Shown one piece after another: positions 9,313 to 22,950 of a stretch of DNA of 64,000 nt (its first letter is position 1; each line of letters opens with the position of its first letter). The translations under genes were made by a program, and so were the position numbers. Origin of the DNA: Synechococcus sp. JA-3-3Ab (GTDB lineage Bacteria; Cyanobacteriota; Cyanobacteriia; Thermostichales; Thermostichaceae); the NCBI RefSeq assembly GCF_000013205.1, contig NC_007775.1, positions 2,377,001 through 2,441,000 of the forward strand. Reading direction: 5' to 3'. The notes below the pieces were generated by a model. That model saw only the letters and a program-made list of their open reading frames with translations, searched no databases and was not told the DNA's origin.

Positions 9313-10020
9313 TCAACCCTCCGCTTCCACCGGCTTCAGATTTAGATTTATTAGATCCGCCACCTGCTCGTACCCCAAGCCGGCCCGCACCAGCAGCGGC
9401 TCCGGCCCCGTGAGATCGATCACCGTCGAGACCTGGGCCCGATAGGGAGCCTCGTCATCCAGCACCAAATCCACCTGTTTCTCCAACTGTCGCATTTCCT
9501 CGGCGGTAAAGATTCCCCCCTCTTCCCAATCCCCAGCAGAGTCAAAACCCACCTCCAAAGAGCCGACGGGATCCCCGCCCAGCTTGGCCGAGGTGGAGAC
9601 GATGGGATTGCCCAGCTCGGCCAACAGCGCCTGACAGATGGCCGAATCGGGCACGCGGATGCCGGTGGTTTTCCGCTTGGGATCCATGACCAACTTGGGC
9701 ACCAGCTTGGTGGCCGGCAGCAAAAACGTAAACGGGCCCGGGATCAGCCGCCGCATCAGCCGATAGGCGGGATCGCTCACTTGGGCATACTGGGCAATTT
9801 GGGAAAGCGAAGGGCACAAAAAGGTGAGGGGCTTGTCGTTGGAAAGCCGCTTGAGACGCCTTACCCGCTCCACCGCCTGCTTGTGGGTGACATCGCAGCC
9901 AATGGCATAGACCGTATCGGTGGGGTAAAGCATGACCGCCCCTTCCCGCAGAGCGGCTGCAATCCGTTGGATGGAACGGGCCTGGGGATGCTGTGGATGG
10001 AGCTTAAAATACTCGGCCAT
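9313..10020 (-). CDS. Sua5/YciO/YrdC/YwlC family protein (L-threonylcarbamoyladenylate synthase-like)
   Basis: The 235-residue product carries the YrdC fold signature: MLYPTDTVYAIGCDV near residue 30, KRLSNDKPLTFLC near 62, PGPFTFLLPA near 95, TTGIRVPD near 118 and PIVSTSAKLGG near 139. The family makes the threonylcarbamoyl-AMP used for t6A on ANN-decoding tRNAs. It is short, and the MDPKRKTTGIR spacing is closer to YciO than to the essential TsaC, so the exact role is uncertain. It is the last of three same-strand genes (obg, orf122, this one) spaced closely enough to be an operon. Confidence 0.85.
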   Translation of the reverse strand: MAEYFKLHPQHPQARSIQRIAAALREGAVMLYPTDTVYAIGCDVTHKQAVERVRRLKRLSNDKPLTFLCPSLSQIAQYAQVSDPAYRLMRRLIPGPFTFLLPATKLVPKLVMDPKRKTTGIRVPDSAICQALLAELGNPIVSTSAKLGGDPVGSLEVGFDSAGDWEEGGIFTAEEMRQLEKQVDLVLDDEAPYRAQVSTVIDLTGPEPLLVRAGLGYEQVADLINLNLKPVEAEG

Positions 10021-10041
10021 TCGGGAGAAAAAAGCAAAACC

Positions 10042-10410
10042 TCAAGACTCGGAGCGGCTAGGGCTTTCCACCACTTCCGCAACTCCCCCAGAACGAGGGG
10101 TAGGCGGCACCGACAGGGATCCCTGCGGCCAATCTTTTAGCCGTTGCATCAGCGCTTGAATATGCAGACGAGGCAAATAGGGCCAGTCGCCTGCTTCCTC
10201 CAAATCCTGAAGCACCCGATAGAGCTCTTGCCGGGTGTTGGGCAAAGACTCTCGGAAGGCCCCCTCCAAAATCGTGCGGTGCAGATCCTCCAACAACCGC
10301 AGGAGCATCAACAGCTCCACACAAGCTCCCGCCCTCGCCTGGGCCGCCTGCTCAATGGCCAACTTGATCTGGCGCAAATCGGGGGGCAGATCCTCCGCCG
10401 AGATATACAT
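10042..10410 (-). CDS. Conserved hypothetical protein, orf122
   Basis: The 122-residue soluble, mostly helical protein opens [20 protein letters not shown]. Leu-rich helices run to about residue 95, and a Ser/Pro-rich tail follows. Its start overlaps the 3' end of obg by 59 bases, and it ends 22 bases before the YciO-like gene, suggesting co-transcription. No motif is recognised. Confidence 0.65.
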   Translation of the reverse strand: MYISAEDLPPDLRQIKLAIEQAAQARAGACVELLMLLRLLEDLHRTILEGAFRESLPNTRQELYRVLQDLEEAGDWPYLPRLHIQALMQRLKDWPQGSLSVPPTPRSGGVAEVVESPSRSES

Positions 10411-11509
10411 AGCCGCTCATCTCTGAGTTTTGGGAAGGCAGGGGCACTCCTATTCTAAGATTCTCCTGCCCCCGAACTGGCTGGATTTTGCTAGCCGCCG
10501 CGGGTCGATGGAGATCCGGATCCCGGCCCAGGCACTGCCACACCCGCTGCAACAAGGGCTCCAGCCCCTGCCTGGCAACCGCCGAGATGGCCGATACCGG
10601 GGCACCGGCAGCCATTGACAGCCGCTGGGTGCGCTCGCTCACCTCCTGGGGCTCAAGGGCATCGATCTTGTTCAAAACCACAATCTGCGGCTTGTCGCTT
10701 AGCCCGTGGCCGTAGGCGCGCAGCTCCTGCTGAATGATTTGGTAATCCCTGACGGGATCTGCTGCTGTGCCGTCCACCAGGTGGATCAACACCCGCGTGC
10801 GCTCCACATGGCGCAAAAAGTCGTGGCCCAACCCCACCCCTCGGTGTGCCCCCTCGATCAGTCCGGGAATGTCGGCAAACACCACCCCATCCCCGGCAGG
10901 ATGGGGCACCACTCCCAAATTGGGCTGCAGGGTGGTGAAGGGGTAATCGGCGATCTTGGGCCGGGCGGACGAGACCACCGAGATCAGGGTGGATTTGCCC
11001 GCATTGGGCATACCGACGATCCCCACCTCGGCAATGAGCTTTAGCTCCAGGCGCAGGCGTCGCCGCTCTCCCGGTTGGCCCCTGGTAAATTGGCGGGGAG
11101 CCCGATTGTGGTTGCTGAGAAAATGGGCATTGCCCAGGCCGCCTTTCCCGCCCCGAGCCACCAGCAGCCGATCCCCGGGCTGCACCAGATCCCCCAGCAG
11201 CTCGCCGGTCTCTGTGTCGAACACCATTGTGCCGCAGGGCACCCGCACCAGCCGATCCGCACCACTGGCGCCACTGCGATGGTTGGGCCCCCCTTTGGCC
11301 CCATGTTCTGCCTTGATCACCGGCTGAAAGCGAAAATCCAACAAGGTCTGCAGGCCGGGATCTGCCACCAGGATCACCGAGCCGCCCCGTCCTCCATTGC
11401 CCCCTGAGGGCCCTCCGGCGGGCACATACTTTTCCCGGCGAAAGGCAACAATGCCATCTCCGCCGTTCCCCGCCTGCACTTCAATTTCCGCCTGGTCGAT
11501 AAAGTGCAA
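10352..11509 (-). CDS. obg: GTPase Obg/CgtA
   Basis: This ribosome-assembly GTPase has the glycine-rich Obg fold ([14 protein letters not shown] near residue 35), then the G domain with [25 protein letters not shown] and NKIDAL. TTG 11509 is chosen (385 residues, [14 protein letters not shown]) because it matches family N-termini and follows GAGAGGGG. The longer frame to 11575 adds 22 unrelated residues. The C-terminus continues about 40 residues past the G domain and overlaps the next gene. It is divergent from rpsA. Confidence 0.93.
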   Translation of the reverse strand: MHFIDQAEIEVQAGNGGDGIVAFRREKYVPAGGPSGGNGGRGGSVILVADPGLQTLLDFRFQPVIKAEHGAKGGPNHRSGASGADRLVRVPCGTMVFDTETGELLGDLVQPGDRLLVARGGKGGLGNAHFLSNHNRAPRQFTRGQPGERRRLRLELKLIAEVGIVGMPNAGKSTLISVVSSARPKIADYPFTTLQPNLGVVPHPAGDGVVFADIPGLIEGAHRGVGLGHDFLRHVERTRVLIHLVDGTAADPVRDYQIIQQELRAYGHGLSDKPQIVVLNKIDALEPQEVSERTQRLSMAAGAPVSAISAVARQGLEPLLQRVWQCLGRDPDLHRPAAASKIQPVRGQENLRIGVPLPSQNSEMSGYVYLGGGSAPRFAPDQVGH

Positions 11510-11709
11510 TCGCCCCTCTCCCACCTGTGGCCCTCTCTCTCTAGCTTGGCAGGATCGCGAGGAAGTTTGCCACAAAAGCTGCCCTCTTAAGCTACTATAG
11601 TATTTCCCAAGCCATTGCCTGTCCCGCCTGGGAGGGTGAGCGAGTATGGGAGCTGTTCCTTACAAGTTCAACTGCTAATTCGCATCAACTGCTCTGCTGT
11701 TACACCCCT

Positions 11710-12681
11710 ATGAGTCGATTCACCGCTGCTGCCGATGTAGGTTTCACCACCGAGGACTTTGCCGCCCTCTTGGATAAGTACGACTATCACTTCAGCCCTG
11801 GCGAAATTGTAGCTGGCACGGTATTTTCGGTGGAGCCGGGCGGTGCGTTGATCGATATTGGGGCCAAGACGGCTGCCTTCCTGCCTTTGCAGGAGATGTC
11901 CATCAGCCGGATAGAGGATCCGCACGAGGTGCTGCAGCCGGGAGAGACGCGCGAGTTTTTTATCCTCACCGAAGAAAATGAAGAGGGGCAACTGACCCTC
12001 TCCATCCGCCGCATCGAGTACATGCGGGCCTGGGAGCGGGTGCGGCAGCTACAAAAAGAAGACGCCACGGTGCGGGCCACCATTTTTGCCACCAACCGCG
12101 GAGGCGCCCTGGTGCGTATTGAGGGACTGCGCGGCTTTATCCCCGGCTCCCACATCAGCAGCCGCAAGCCCAAGGAAGAGCTGGTGGGCGAAGAGCTGCC
12201 CCTGAAGTTTTTGGAGGTGGACGAAGACCGCAACCGACTGGTGTTGAGCCATCGCCGCGCCCTGGTGGAGCGGAAGATGAACAAGCTGGAGGTGGGCGAG
12301 GTAGTGGTCGGCACGGTGCGCGGCATCAAGCCTTACGGTGCCTTCATCGACATTGGCGGCGTCTCTGGCTTGCTGCACATTTCCGAGATCTCCCACGAGC
12401 ATGTCGACACGCCTCACAGCGTCTTCAACGTCAACGACGAAGTGAAGGTGATGATCATCGACCTAGACGCAGAACGGGGTCGCATCTCGCTGTCTACCAA
12501 GCAACTGGAGCCCAATCCCGGCGACATGCTGCGAGATCCCAAGCTGGTTTACGAAAAAGCAGAAGAAATGGCGGCCAAGTACCGCGAGCAACTGCGGGCT
12601 GCCAAGCAAGGACAAGTCGAGGAGGCGCCGCTGGAGGTTTCGGAAGAGGAGCTGGAATACGCGGCTGCGGCGGTGGAGTAA
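11710..12681 (+). CDS. rpsA: 30S ribosomal protein S1
   Basis: The 323-residue protein has three S1 RNA-binding domains: about 31-100 (GEIVAGTVFSVEPGGALIDIG), about 115-180 (TIFATNRGGALVRIEG) and about 196-270 (GEVVVGTVRGIKPYGAFIDIGG). It has the short cyanobacterial/plastid form of S1, not the six-domain enterobacterial one. The tail is acidic. It assists mRNA binding on the small subunit. ATG 11710 gives the family N-terminus. Confidence 0.95.
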   Translation: MSRFTAAADVGFTTEDFAALLDKYDYHFSPGEIVAGTVFSVEPGGALIDIGAKTAAFLPLQEMSISRIEDPHEVLQPGETREFFILTEENEEGQLTLSIRRIEYMRAWERVRQLQKEDATVRATIFATNRGGALVRIEGLRGFIPGSHISSRKPKEELVGEELPLKFLEVDEDRNRLVLSHRRALVERKMNKLEVGEVVVGTVRGIKPYGAFIDIGGVSGLLHISEISHEHVDTPHSVFNVNDEVKVMIIDLDAERGRISLSTKQLEPNPGDMLRDPKLVYEKAEEMAAKYREQLRAAKQGQVEEAPLEVSEEELEYAAAAVE

Positions 12682-12807
12682 AGCCATCTTGCGGAGAGCC
12701 TTCGGCGGCCAAGGCTTGCCGGTTTGTCTCTCCCTTAGCCTAGCTGGGATCCCTGGCCAAGAGGGGTGTCGGGTGCGGGTACAGCAGCGGTGAGAGTTTG
12801 CTTGTCC

Positions 12808-14094
12808 ATGAGCGTTTGCGGCTACCTCTACACGCCCGCCCATGCCTCTTGGCCAGACCAGGAGCTGGCCTGGTTGAAAGCACACGGGGCCGATCCCATC
12901 TGGCACGACTGGGGATCCCGCATCCATCTGGAAGAGCTGTTGCAGGGCATTGCCGCCGGATCGGTGCAGCAGGTGCTGCTGGTGCGCCTGGCGGATCTGG
13001 GGGATCGAGTGGAGGAAGTCCACCAACGGCTATTGCAGATCCAACAAGCGGGGCTCCGCCTCAGCTTGGTCAACGAGTCCGGCCTGCACACCCCCAGCGC
13101 TGCTGCCGATTGGATCCCGCTGCTGGCCGAGCTCCCCCATCAATTGCAGAGCCGCCGCCTCTGCTGCAGCCAAGCCCAAAACCGTCTAGCGGGCAAGCCT
13201 CCCCCTGGGCCTGCCCCCTTTGGCTACCGCCGCGAAGGGGATCGCTACGCGCTGGATCGCCGCCAAGCCCCCATTGTTCAGGATTTTTTCCAGCACTTTC
13301 TTCTCTACGGATCCTTGCGCCAGGCGGTGCGCTTCATCGCTGAAAAACACCACAAGCGCATTTCGGTGGCCACCGGGCGCAACTGGCTGCTCAACCCGGT
13401 CTATCGTGGAGATCTGGCCTACGCCGACGGCACCGTTCTGCGCGATACCCACCCGGCTCTCCTCAGCCGCGCCGAGGCCGCCCAGATCGATCGCTGGCTC
13501 AAACGCAACCAAAAGATCCCGCGCCGCAGCGCCAGCGCCCCCCGCGCCTTGGCCGGCCTAGTCCATTGCCGCGTCTGCGGCAGCCTTCTGCGCATTGTGC
13601 AAACCACCCCTCGCAAGGCCAAGAAGAACGGCTCCTCCTACCTCTACCTGCGTTGCCAAACCTGTCGCTACAGCCTCCACTACGCCGCCGTTCTGCAGGA
13701 GGTGATCCGCCAAGTCTGCCAACAGCTCCCCCAGCGGGCCCAAAACCTGGATCGGCAGGCCCTGGATCAAACCCGCCAACAGCTCCAAGCCCAGATCCAA
13801 GCCAACAGCGAGCGGCTGCGACAACTGGAGGAGCTGCAGCAATCTGGACTAATGGACGAACCTGCCCTGGCCCAGCGCTGCTACCAGTTGCGGGCGGAAA
13901 CGGCCCGCTTGGCCCAAAAGCTGGAACAGCTCCCCCCCGCCAACTTCCTCCAGATTGCCCAAACTCTCTCCATCCCGCCCTTCTGGCAAGACCTCAGCGA
14001 GAGTGAGCGCCGCGCCTACCTGCGGGAATTCCTGCGCAGGGTTGAGGTGGATTCTACAGGGGCCGTGCAGATGACCTTTGCCTTCGATCCCTAA
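12808..14094 (+). CDS. Large serine recombinase-like protein with a degenerate catalytic domain
   Basis: The architecture is that of a large serine recombinase. It has an N-terminal resolvase-like domain (1-110), a recombinase domain (about 170-260, GRNWLLNPVYRGDLAY), a zinc ribbon (CRVCG...CQTC, about 257-290), a coiled coil (about 305-380) and a short C-terminal segment. The catalytic positions look lost: the usual YxRVST is YLYTPAH and the usual LDRLGR is LADLGDR. Both the nucleophilic Ser and the key Arg residues are therefore missing. It probably does not cut DNA; I infer a domesticated DNA-binding role. ATG 12808 is chosen; GTG 12766 or 12790 could extend it. It lies 126 bases after rpsA. 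Confidence 0.75.
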   Translation: MSVCGYLYTPAHASWPDQELAWLKAHGADPIWHDWGSRIHLEELLQGIAAGSVQQVLLVRLADLGDRVEEVHQRLLQIQQAGLRLSLVNESGLHTPSAAADWIPLLAELPHQLQSRRLCCSQAQNRLAGKPPPGPAPFGYRREGDRYALDRRQAPIVQDFFQHFLLYGSLRQAVRFIAEKHHKRISVATGRNWLLNPVYRGDLAYADGTVLRDTHPALLSRAEAAQIDRWLKRNQKIPRRSASAPRALAGLVHCRVCGSLLRIVQTTPRKAKKNGSSYLYLRCQTCRYSLHYAAVLQEVIRQVCQQLPQRAQNLDRQALDQTRQQLQAQIQANSERLRQLEELQQSGLMDEPALAQRCYQLRAETARLAQKLEQLPPANFLQIAQTLSIPPFWQDLSESERRAYLREFLRRVEVDSTGAVQMTFAFDP

Positions 14095-14474
14095 GGGATC
14101 CCTTTTGAATTGCCGATTCCGCCGCTCCTCTGGACATTGAGACAATTCTTGAGACCCGCCCTCACACCGGGAACAGGGATCCCGCCAGCCGTCTCCATCG
14201 GGTTGACGGGAGGACGTTTGTCGTCAGCGCTCGTCAGAGGCGAGGAGAGAGGCATCATTTGCTTTTGATCTACTTTTATACAAAAACAAAAAACAAAAGC
14301 TGATAAACAGCTAAAATCTAGCTCTAAAAATCTTTTGGACGGAATTTTGTCTGTCCAGCGATTTAGGAAACTCCTTTAACCTGTTTTAGACTTCCCTTAA
14401 CTCTTCTTAACACTTCTCAGGAGGTGGATGGGCTGCCGATAATGGCCTTTGCCAGGCTTGTGGAGGAACGTGCT
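14095..14474 (+). promoter_or_regulatory. AT-rich leader and promoter region of chlL
   Basis: A clearly AT-rich block at 14262-14340 (TTTTATACAAAAACAAAAAAC and neighbours) stands out from the G+C-rich surroundings, followed by two CTTAAC repeats at 14396-14412. The chlL promoter is probably here. An AGGAGGT at 14419-14425 looks like a ribosome site, but the nearest codons it could serve are badly spaced. Confidence 0.45.
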
Positions 14475-16447
<1,973 letters not shown>

Positions 16448-16467
16448 CTTGACAAACCCTTTTCTAG

Positions 16468-18110
<1,643 letters not shown>

Positions 18111-18140
18111 GGTCGGGGATCCCAATGCAGCAAGGGAGCT

Positions 18141-18178
18141 CCCTCACCCCCAACCCCTCTCTCAAGGGGAGAGGGGAG
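18141..18178. repeat. Dispersed CCCCTCTCCC hairpin repeat, copy 2
   Basis: CCCTCACCCCCAACCCC is followed by CTCTCTC facing GGGGAGAGGGGAG, between orf78 and hemL. The hairpin is eight bases beyond the start side of orf78 and just past the hemL stop, where it could act as a 3' stem for the hemL transcript. Confidence 0.8.
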
Positions 18179-18185
18179 AAAAACC

Positions 18186-19496
18186 CTAGAGCGTGCGCAG
18201 CACCTCTCGCGCTGCCTCTAGGGTTCTCTCCACATCGGCCTCGGTGTGGGCCAGGGAAGTGAAGCCGGCCTCAAATTGCGAGGGCGCCAGATACACCCCC
18301 CGCTCCAGCATGCCGCGGTGGAAGCGGGCAAACTTCTGCAAATCCGAGCGCTTGGCCTCCTCGTAGTTGCGCACCGGGCCGGCGGTGAAGAAAAAGCCGA
18401 ACATGCCGGGCAAATAGCCCCCGCACATCTCATGACCGGTCTCTTGTGCAATCTGCAGCAGCCCCGTCGCCAACTGCTCGGTAATCCGCTCCAGATACTC
18501 ATAGGTACCGGGTCGGCGCAAGATGTCCAGAGTGTGGATCCCGGCCGTCATGGCCAGGGGGTTGCCGGAGAGGGTGCCCGCCTGGTACATGGGCCCCGCC
18601 GGCGCCACCATCTCCATAATCTCCCGCCGACCGCCGTAGGCCCCCACCGGCAGGCCGCCGCCGATCACCTTGCCCAGGGTGGTCAAATCGGGGATGACGC
18701 CAAACTTGGCCTGCACGCCGCCGTAGCTGATGCGAAAGCCGGTCATCACCTCGTCAAACACCAGCAGGGCGCCATACTTTTGCGTCAGCTCCCGCAAACC
18801 CTCCAAAAAGCCCGGCTGCGGCGGAATGAAGCCGGCATTGCCCACCACCGGCTCCAGGATCACGCCGGCAATGGAGTCGGGATACTGCTCAAACAGAGCC
18901 TTGACTGCCTCTAGGTCGTTGTAGGGGGCGGTCAGCGTGGCACTGGTGGCAGCCTTGGGCACCCCCGGCGAATCTGGCAGGCCCAGCGTGGCTACCCCCG
19001 AGCCGGCCTTGACCAAAAACATGTCCGCATGGCCGTGGTAGCAGCCCTCGAACTTGATCACCTTTTCCCGCCCGGTGTAGGCCCGCATCAGGCGCAGCGC
19101 CGCCATGCAGGCTTCGGTGCCGGAGTTGACAAAGCGCACCATCTCCACGCTGGGCACCGCCTCGATCACCCGCTCGGCCAGCTCGTTTTCCAAAACGCAA
19201 GGGGCGCCAAAGCTGGTGCCTTTCTCCAGGGCCCGCCGCAACGCCTCGATCACCTCGGGGTGGGCGTGGCCGACAATCGCCGGCCCCCAACTGCCGATGT
19301 AGTCGATGTACTGGTTGCCATCCACATCCCAGGCGTAGGCGCCGGCAACGCGGTCGAAGACGACGGGATCCCCGCCCACCGACTTAAAGGCACGCACCGG
19401 AGAGCTGACGCCCCCCGGCATAAGCTGCTGCGCCCGTGCAAAGATCTGCCTGGAGCGGCTGGTGTTAAACGAGCGAGTGGGGAGAGTGCTGGTCAT
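18186..19496 (-). CDS. hemL: Glutamate-1-semialdehyde 2,1-aminomutase
   Basis: This PLP enzyme makes 5-aminolevulinate, the first committed tetrapyrrole precursor for chlorophyll, heme, bilins and B12. The 436 residues include [11 protein letters not shown] near 28, the cofactor Asp in FDEVMTGFR near 247, and the PLP lysine in [11 protein letters not shown] near 274. Length and motifs are normal. It lies next to the chlL-por-chlN cluster but on the opposite strand. Confidence 0.97.
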
Positions 19497-19574
19497 ACTG
19501 GGAGCTGTTCAACGCATCTTCTAGGCTAGCAGGCAAGGAGACCTGCTGGTGGACTGCTGCCCTCTCTTTTGGTT

Positions 19575-20813
19575 TTAGTTACTTGGGCTTCCTTCTGGGG
19601 GATCCACCCACCGCCCATCGGCTTTGATGAGCTCGATCAGCGCCTGGACGCCCTCCGACTCGGGCACCTTCTTCACCTCCTCCTTTCCGCGGTAGAGGGA
19701 GATGTAGCCGGGGGTTTTCCCCACATAGCCGTAGTCGGCGTCGGCCATTTCCCCCGGCCCGTTGACGATGCAGCCCATGACGGCAATGTCGAGGCCCACC
19801 AGGTGCTGGGTTGCGGCCCGCACCTTCTGCAGTACTTCCTCCAAGTTGAAGAGGGTGCGGCCACAGGAGGGGCAGGCCACATATTCCACCATGGTTTTGC
19901 GCAGGTTGAGGGCCTGCAAGATGCCGTAGGCCACCGGGATCTCTTTTTCCGGGGCTTCGGTTAGGGAAACCCGAATGGTGTCACCGATCCCCTCGGCCAG
20001 AAGCGTCCCGATCCCCACTGCCGATTTGATGCGGCCATATTCTCCATCGCCGGCCTCGGTCACCCCCAAGTGGAAGGGGTAGTTCAGGCCCAAGGCATCG
20101 AAGCGGCGGGCCGCCAGCCGGTAGGCCGCCAACATCACCTGCGGACGGGAAGCTTTGAAGGAAAGAACTACGTTGTGGAAGTCTTGCTCGGCGCAAATCT
20201 CGGCATATTCTAGGGCCGACTCCACCATGCCCTCTGGAGTGTCTCCATACATGAAGAGCATGCGCTCGGCCAGGGATCCGTGGTTGACGCCGATGCGCAG
20301 GGCTTTGTTCTGAGCTTTGAGGGTCTGCACCAGGGGGGTGAAGGTTTCGCGGATCTTATTGCGGATGGCCTCCAGTTCGGCTTGGGTGTACTCGGTGCGA
20401 CCGGGCTGCGGCTTTTCCAGGACGAACAGACCCGGGTTGATGCGCACCTTGTCCACGTATTGGGCGACCTCCAGGGCGATCTTGATGCCGTTGTGGTGGA
20501 CATCGGCCACCAGCGGCACCGGCTTGTAGGTTTGGATCAGCTTGCTCCGAATCGCCTCCATCGCCTTGGCATGGGCCATGCTGGGAACGGTAACCCGCAC
20601 GATCTCCGAGCCCGCCTCGTGCAGACGACGGATGGCCGCCACCGCCGCATCGATGTCGAGAGTGTCTTCGTTGATCATGGACTGCACCACCACCGGGTGC
20701 TGGCTGCCGATCAACACGTTGCCTACGGCTACGGTGCGGGTAGGACGACGGGGGTAGACCGGTTCTGGGTAGGGCTGCTGAGAGGGCGCGTTGGGCCGAT
20801 CTAGAGTCTGCAT
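19575..20813 (-). CDS. ispG: 4-hydroxy-3-methylbut-2-enyl diphosphate synthase (GcpE)
   Basis: This Fe-S enzyme carries out the penultimate step of the MEP isoprenoid pathway. The 412-residue product has VQSMINEDT near the N-terminus. The cluster cysteines are in CPSCGR and GCIVNGPGE near 302-345. Cyanobacterial IspG accepts electrons from ferredoxin. Length is typical for the two-domain bacterial form. Same strand as hemL, 78 bases upstream of it. Confidence 0.97.
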   Translation of the reverse strand: MQTLDRPNAPSQQPYPEPVYPRRPTRTVAVGNVLIGSQHPVVVQSMINEDTLDIDAAVAAIRRLHEAGSEIVRVTVPSMAHAKAMEAIRSKLIQTYKPVPLVADVHHNGIKIALEVAQYVDKVRINPGLFVLEKPQPGRTEYTQAELEAIRNKIRETFTPLVQTLKAQNKALRIGVNHGSLAERMLFMYGDTPEGMVESALEYAEICAEQDFHNVVLSFKASRPQVMLAAYRLAARRFDALGLNYPFHLGVTEAGDGEYGRIKSAVGIGTLLAEGIGDTIRVSLTEAPEKEIPVAYGILQALNLRKTMVEYVACPSCGRTLFNLEEVLQKVRAATQHLVGLDIAVMGCIVNGPGEMADADYGYVGKTPGYISLYRGKEEVKKVPESEGVQALIELIKADGRWVDPPEGSPSN

Positions 20814-21538
20814 GGCTTGCTAAAAAAGGGCTGCTCTAGCTTGATTGTAGGCCGAAATGCCAGCAAGACCGAGGATCTCCCCGCTTGGCCCACAGCTCCG
20901 ACCCCCCGGCTTTGGCTAAAAAGCGCGGCACAGGTCTAGGGGTAGAAGGCGCAAACGAGCTGACTTCTCGGACAAATGGCGCAATAAAGAAAAGTCAAGC
21001 CAATCAACTGCCCCAGGGGAGCAGGATCACTCTCGATGAAGCCGTCCTAGCCGCACAAGCCGCACAATTTGCTAGAAACTAGGGTGTCGGTACTCCCTTT
21101 GTCAAGCTGGGCAAACTCCCCTGCCATTCTTGCCAGGGGGACGGTGGCTTTGAAGCAAGCCCGCCTGCCTTGGACGGCAACAGGGTGTCAAAGCAAAACA
21201 CCCTGAGTTCCAAGATGAGCCGTATGCACCTGGGAGCTCTAGAGGGAGAGAGAGCAATCCCCGGTTAGCGGTATAACCTCGGTCTCAAAGGTTTCTAGAG
21301 AAATCCCTCCGCACGAGCAGGCAGCGTTTTGGCTAGGGCCGATAAGCAGGAATTAAAATGCTCCCCTTGGGCTGGCGCGAGGGCGTCCTTTGCGGCCAAG
21401 TCTGAGGTGGAGGCAAGCCGCCCCTGAAAACGGCACTCAAGGGCCTAGGGGAACTGTCTACAGGGAAAGAGGCAACTGCCGGCGCTGAGGGTGCTCTTGG
21501 AGCCGCTCAGCATCTGTCCTAGCGGAGAAGACAGGGCT
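20814..21538. other. Long intergenic region with two strong hairpins
   Basis: 725 bases without a convincing gene; a 65-codon TTG-initiated frame at 20885 lacks a ribosome site and any family look. Two simple hairpins are present: CCCCTG 21118-21123 with CAGGGG 21134-21139, and an eight-base perfect stem CAGGGTGT 21181-21188 with ACACCCTG 21198-21205. Neither is followed by a U-run. A small RNA is possible but unproven. Confidence 0.35.
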
Positions 21539-22054
21539 TCAGCCATCCGATTCCGTGGGCTGATCCCTGAGGAGGTGGCTGCGAATAAAGTCTTTGGGCG
21601 TCACGCTTTCCACAAACTTATGGAAGGCCTCCCGCTCTGCCTCGTCGGCATCTTGGTTCATCGGGATCGAAGCTTCCGCAATCACCTCTTCTACGGTCCA
21701 GATGGGGGCATGGGCCCGCAAGGCAAGGGCAATGGCATCGCTGGGGCGGCAGTCGATCTCCTGCTTTTTATCGCCGCAGACTGTAACAAGCACTGCATAG
21801 AAGGTGTTGTCCAGCAGCGCGTGGATGATAACCCGCTCCAGCTTGATCCCCCAAGCTTTCCAGGAGTTCAGAATAAGGTCGTGGGTCATGGGGCGGAGGG
21901 GCTTTTGGTCGTCCAGCGCCTGCAGAATGGCGTTGGCCTCCGCTCTTCCTACCCAGATGGGTAGGGCACGCCGCTCATGGGTATCGCGCAAGATGACAAT
22001 GGGAGCCTGGTTGACAGCGTCGACCGCGATCCCAGCCACATGCATCTCGATCAT
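21539..22054 (-). CDS. Bifunctional nuclease family protein (DUF151)
   Basis: From ATG 22054 the 171 residues match the DUF151 pattern: IVILRD near residue 18, ALPIWVGRAEANAI near 28, RPMTHDL near 51, and the highly conserved DCRPSDAIALALR near 97. The family includes nucleases from plants and Thermotoga structures; the bacterial role is unclear. GGAGG lies nine bases before ATG 22054, so the longer frame to 22141 is rejected. It is divergent from cobK. Confidence 0.85.
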   Translation of the reverse strand: MIEMHVAGIAVDAVNQAPIVILRDTHERRALPIWVGRAEANAILQALDDQKPLRPMTHDLILNSWKAWGIKLERVIIHALLDNTFYAVLVTVCGDKKQEIDCRPSDAIALALRAHAPIWTVEEVIAEASIPMNQDADEAEREAFHKFVESVTPKDFIRSHLLRDQPTESDG

Positions 22055-22119
22055 GAGCACTCGCCTCCAGCCTTCAGACCTCGATCGTATCCACTGGTAG
22101 CAAACTTTGGCAACACAGC

Positions 22120-22950
22120 ATGGGCTCGGTTCGTACATCACTTGAAGTGGCCCTCATCGGTGGCACCAGCGAAAGCCGCAGCTTGGCCCACGTCCTCAGC
22201 CATGAGGGGATCCCTTGGATAGCCACCGTCACCACCGAGGGCGGAAGAAGGCTGTATCGGGATCTGCCCGGCCAGGTGGTGGTGACGCGATTTTCGCCGC
22301 CATCTTTGGCACAATTCCTACAGGAACACGGGATCCGCGTGCTGGTAGACGCTTCCCATCCCTTCGCCCAGGAGATCTCGCAACTGGCCATGCAGGTGAC
22401 CGCCCAACTGGGGATCCCCTACCTGCGCTACGAGCGCCCCCCGGTGGCGTTGGATCCCTGGGTACAGGTGGCGCCGGACTGGCAGGCGGTGCTCACGGAT
22501 GGCGTACTGGCGGGGCGGCGGGTGCTGCTGACGGTGGGGGTGAAGGCATTGCCCCTGTTTGGGCCCTGGCAGGATCGCTGCCAACTGTGGGCGCGGGTGC
22601 TGCCGGAGTCGGTTCCCCAAGCGGTGCAAGCCGGGATCCCTGCCGAGCGGGTGATCGGAATGCGCCTGCCCCTCAGCTTTGAGCAGGAACTGCGGCTTTG
22701 GCAGAGTCTAGATCCTCAGGTAGTCATCAGCAAGGAGTCTGGAGAAGCGGGTGGGCTGGCCGTCAAGCAGGCAGTGGCCAAAACCCTGGGGATCCCGCTG
22801 TGGGTCATCCGGCGGCCACCCTTGCGCTATCCCTGGTGCAGCCAGGATTTGACAGCGGTGGTGCAGGAGTGCAAGCGCCGACTGGCCAGAGCTCACGCTC
22901 AAACAAATCAAAACGGCTCCTCGGCGGGCAGGTCAGCCTCCCGGTCTTGA
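22120..22950 (+). CDS. cobK: Cobalt-precorrin-6A reductase
   Basis: It reduces (cobalt-)precorrin-6A in B12 ring synthesis using NADPH. The 276-residue product has the family N-terminus VALIGGTSESRSLA, then VDASHPFAQEIS near 85, and VISKESGEAGG near 205. It works in the same pathway as cbiX and cobS elsewhere in the window. The 3' end overlaps the opposite-strand ssb gene by 43 bases. Confidence 0.9.
   Translation: MGSVRTSLEVALIGGTSESRSLAHVLSHEGIPWIATVTTEGGRRLYRDLPGQVVVTRFSPPSLAQFLQEHGIRVLVDASHPFAQEISQLAMQVTAQLGIPYLRYERPPVALDPWVQVAPDWQAVLTDGVLAGRRVLLTVGVKALPLFGPWQDRCQLWARVLPESVPQAVQAGIPAERVIGMRLPLSFEQELRLWQSLDPQVVISKESGEAGGLAVKQAVAKTLGIPLWVIRRPPLRYPWCSQDLTAVVQECKRRLARAHAQTNQNGSSAGRSASRS

Noticed and set aside
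20885-21082. 65-codon TTG-started ORF in the gap after ispG
   Set aside because: No ribosome site, low-complexity composition and no family resemblance.
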